31,855 bases of DNA from assembly GCA_049999725.1 (NCBI GenBank), contig JBNGIS010019433.1, forward strand, positions 57,890-89,744. The letters are read 5' to 3'. The position numbers were made by a program, and so were the translations under genes. Source of the DNA: Haplomitrium mnioides. Its lineage: Eukaryota > Marchantiophyta > Haplomitriopsida > Calobryales. Positions 29,231 through 31,855 of this stretch are shown here, in pieces. Under the pieces are notes generated by a model that was given only the letters and a program-made list of their open reading frames with translations, was not told where the DNA came from and did no database searches. Numbering within the stretch: position 1 is the stretch's first letter; each line of letters begins with the position of its first letter.

Positions 29231-29499
29231 CTGGACATTTACATTTTCCTGTAGTTTTTTTCCACCAAAAGATATATGTTTTATTTCATTTTTGATGAAT
29301 TTAGTTTATTCACAATAGTGTCAAGTTTTTATAAAGTATTTGAATAACCAAAATGTTTGTTTTGCAGGGTATTTTCTACAAAGAAATGTTTGAAATATAA
29401 TTCCAATGTAAAATATGCATTTTTTGTTTATAAAAACTAATTTTCTTTTTGAAAAGAAGATTTCAATTGTAAATTTGATGTTTTTGAATACCAAATCAC
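29231..29499. other. AT-rich stretch without a recognised gene
   Basis: Very AT-rich. One pyrimidine-rich acceptor-like site (TTTGTTTTGCAG, ending about 29367) is followed by a short open stretch with no recognisable protein. It may be a further intron/exon border of an unrelated or extended transcript. Confidence 0.4.
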
Positions 29500-30825
29500 C
29501 AAAAAAAAAATTCGACTGCCAAGTGAAACAGGAACTCAGTAGCGGTTTGTGGTTCAAAATAGTGGTTGTTGGAAGTGTTGCAAGGTATATTGAAGAGTTT
29601 CGGAGTCTACAAGTTCAAATTGAGGATATGAGTTCAGCTGAAGCCCTTGACAAATTTCTACAAGGATTGAAGAGAAAGATTTTGGGAGGCAGTCATGATG
29701 TGCAACCCAAAAGATGTTAATGAAGCCATATTGTTTGCGCAGAGTATTGAAGGAACACTAGGGATTGTGCAAACAAGAGGGAATTATGGTCCCACATCTA
29801 TGGAGTTGGGAAACATGAAAAGGAGAGACTTCAATCGCCCAAATCACCAGCAAGGAGGGCCACAAAATACTACGGATAGGAGGATAGAAGAGAGGCAAGA
29901 AACTAGAACATACTACAATTGTAGACGGATAGGACACATTGCACCAAATTGCAGAGCGATGTGACGCAATCAATGGCAAGTGTTTCAACAACCTCTTCAT
30001 AATATCAACAATGAAGGAGACCAAAAATGTCAGGGAAATGATAGGCACCAGTAAAAAGACCTCGTGGTTTTGCTGGGATGAAGAAGAAAGGCAAGGGAAA
30101 AAAGTCGACAAAATCGAATATGTTAGGTAGAAAAACAAAAAAATGGAGGACTAGTTGTGGTGGATGGGTGGATGGAAGGATCTCCAATAAGGGTTTTGGT
30201 GGATTTCAAAGTAGAAGAAAATTATTTATCATGAGCAATGGCACTAAAGTTGAAGCTACCCCTTGATGAAGAAGAGCATGAGGTAGTTGAAATGGCAAAC
30301 GGACAAATAGAGCCAATTGGAAGATTGTCTCAAAGTATATCTCTATATATGGGCAACTATCAAGAAGAGTTCGAATGGAAGATCACATCATTGGCAAGAT
30401 ATGATGCCATTCTGGGAATGAAGTGGTTGAGAAGACGTAACCCGCAAGTGGATTGGCAAAAGATGACCCTCATAACACCTCAATAGAAGATTTGGGGAGA
30501 TTGTGCACAACCTTATTCAAGGAAACTACCTCTATATGTGATTGGAGCAAAGTCAATAAAGAGACAAGATGTGGTATTTTTTGGACTCATATGTGAGGTT
30601 GAAAGTGATAACGAAGATTCCAAGCATACAGTCCTACATGAACCTTAAGGGGTTTTGAAAGAATTTCACGATGTTTTTCCCAACGATTTACCTCATGGTT
30701 TGCCGCCTAAGCAATCTATTGATCATATGATTGAGGTTGTTCTAGGAAGTACTCCACTGTGCAAGGCACCATATCGTTTCCCTCCTCATGAATTGGAAGA
30801 ATGCAAAACTCAAATTGTCAGTCGG
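29500..30825 (+). pseudogene. pol: Ty3/gypsy gag-protease-RT fragment of a third lineage
   Basis: Capsid C-terminus (VARYIEEFRSLQVQIEDM...FLQGLKRKI, about 29578-29680). After a frameshift near 29690 comes AILFAQSIEG and a zinc knuckle lacking its first Cys (YYNCRRIGHIAPNC, about 29911). A protease remnant reads VLVDFKVEENYLS where an LIDSGATHNFI-like motif is expected, so Ser-Gly is lost, and continues to YDAILGMKWL. A linker with FHDVFPNDLPHGLPP enters the N-terminal edge of RT (GSTPLCKAPYRFPPHELEE, to about 30822), after which similarity stops. The motifs suggest a chromovirus-like lineage rather than the Athila-like one. No LTR was found for it on the left. Confidence 0.78.
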
Positions 30826-30933
30826 TCATTTGGAGCAGTAAAGCTGAACGCACGAAATCGGAAGCACCACTGGCCACATTGTTCCCTTTGCAAGTGTGAA
30901 TGCCTTCAGGAACAGCTGATTACCTCAAATAGC
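30826..30933. other. Junction stretch after the RT fragment
   Basis: The RT frame stays open to 30939 but no longer resembles RT after about 30822. This is the likely break point between the fragment and the next element. Confidence 0.5.
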
Positions 30934-31855
30934 TGTTAAGAGCAGGGTGCATGAGTCCTGGGAGGGAAACAAGACCATGGCGGAGGAGGAAGAAGAAGGG
31001 ATTAGCAACAAGGAAGCTCGAAGGCACTCCGAAGGAAGGCCGATCGCGGGGGTCTTGCAACGGCCACAAAACTAGGAAACAAGCATCAGGAGCTGACAAG
31101 GAGGAGGTGAGATCTTCACGAGGGCGAGCAAGGCCAGGGAAGGGGGACGCCTCGATCCCGCAAGCAACAGCGAACCCTGTAGAGGCCGATCGAACGATCC
31201 ATCCGAGTCGGTAAGTCCCGAAGAAAGAGTAAAGTCCCCGAGAGGTCCTGCGAGATTCCACGGAAACGTGGCATCTCCAGAGTATTTCGCGGGATTCCAC
31301 GGACGACGTGGCGGCAGCAGGAGGCCCGCGGGTTTGCGGAAAGGTGCCTCCCTAAGTGGGGAACCCACTTAGCGGGGTTCCGAACCGTCTTACGACGTGG
31401 GACACCCCGCTTAAGAGGGATCCACGAGAGACCCAACAGGGCATCAAGGAGAAGGGCCCAAAACATCGAGTTATCGCGGGCCTGGCCGAAGGAAGACGGG
31501 GGGAGTGCCGTAAGGGCGATGTATCGAAGATCCGGGAGGAGGAAGAGTGCAGAAGCCGAAGGGGCGACCTAGCGCAGCTTCGCCAGGAGGAAAACACAGA
31601 GGAAGAGCCGAAAGGGGAACCGATCCCTGATCTGACCGAATAAGAGGGAGTGAAGGCGAAAAGGCAACTTGTCGGCGAACCGGTTCGAACGACGCGCATT
31701 AGTGGCAAAGCGGTGACCCAGCGCAAACCGTCCAACGGGAAGAAGGCTGAGCTAGAAGGGCGATATGGCGCCTATCCGGGGGAGGGAAACGAAGGGCACG
31801 GCGGAATCACGATATATCGGCGAATCGGCAAGCAAGATAGGTTCGACCGGAAAAC
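30934..31855. mobile_element. LTR-like GC-rich sequence of a fourth family, cut by window end
   Basis: A sharp rise in GC and many features of LTR sequence seen elsewhere in the window. The perfect 9-bp stem CTAAGTGGG-GAA-CCCACTTAG lies at 31352-31372, the partner unit GACACCCCGCTTAAGAGGG at 31401, and AGTGCCGTAAGGGCGATGTATC (about 31506) resembles 11331-11400 of the outer LTR. The start TGTTAAGAGC at 30934 is only a candidate. The open frames here (e.g. 30951-31214, 31356-31643) are like the chance frames in the other LTRs and have no recognisable domain. Confidence 0.5.
31351..31420. repeat. Paired hairpin module in terminal LTR-like sequence
   Basis: Unit one has arms CTAAGTGGG and CCCACTTAG around GAA. 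Unit two (GACACCCCGCTTAAG at 31401) starts 50 bp after unit one. The same two units stand about 51 bp apart in the inner LTR at 8676 and 8727. Confidence 0.75.

Overview
This window looks like repeat-rich nuclear DNA of a land plant with a large genome (gymnosperm or seed-free lineage more likely than a compact angiosperm). The reasons are long LTR retrotransposons nested in one another, GT-AG introns with pyrimidine-rich acceptors, plant-type Ty3/gypsy proteins, and a primer site that fits plant tRNA-Asn. Every recognisable coding remnant lies on the + strand, and nearly all are broken by stops and frameshifts.

Host unit: a split, decayed gene spans the window. Exon 1 (1-159) is separated from exon 2 (25200-26675) by a 25-kb intron; exons 3 (27407-27962) and 4 (28057-28679) follow. 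Spliced in phase, it would give roughly 940 codons: an N-terminal region, a Lys-rich linker, a ParB-like domain (GGNH signature), and a C-terminal beta-class amino-methyltransferase with the catalytic motif (DIPYG) before the SAM-binding motif (DLCSESGTC). A ParB plus DNA N6/N4-methyltransferase architecture is familiar from phages and bacteria, but here it is carried by an intron-containing plant locus. This is the most interesting object in the window.

Introns 1 and 2 carry arrays of a 24-bp unit made of two self-complementary dodecamers, CATGCGCGCATG and GACTTCGAAGTC. A worn relative follows the gene.

Intron 1 was invaded inside its array (duplication CCATG/CCATA) by an outer Ty3/gypsy element of the plant non-chromovirus (Athila-like) type. 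It has LTRs of about 4.6 and 5.0 kb, a tRNA-Asn-like PBS, remnants of gag, PR, RT, RNaseH and IN, and a 1.1-kb foreign segment between RNaseH and integrase. Its 5' LTR was then split at 1900/10364 by a second, related element (1901-10358, duplication AAGCG). That one has a 3.1-kb 3' LTR but only 198 bp of 5' LTR, fused directly to late gag.

The right end holds a gag-PR-RT scrap of a third Ty3/gypsy lineage (about 29500-30825) and the GC-rich start of an LTR-like sequence that runs off the window. The different LTR families share short modules: a promoter block ending in a TATA box, paired GTGGGG-type hairpin units, and an 11-mer exactly 17 nt before the 3' LTR. These point to common regulatory or replication architecture.
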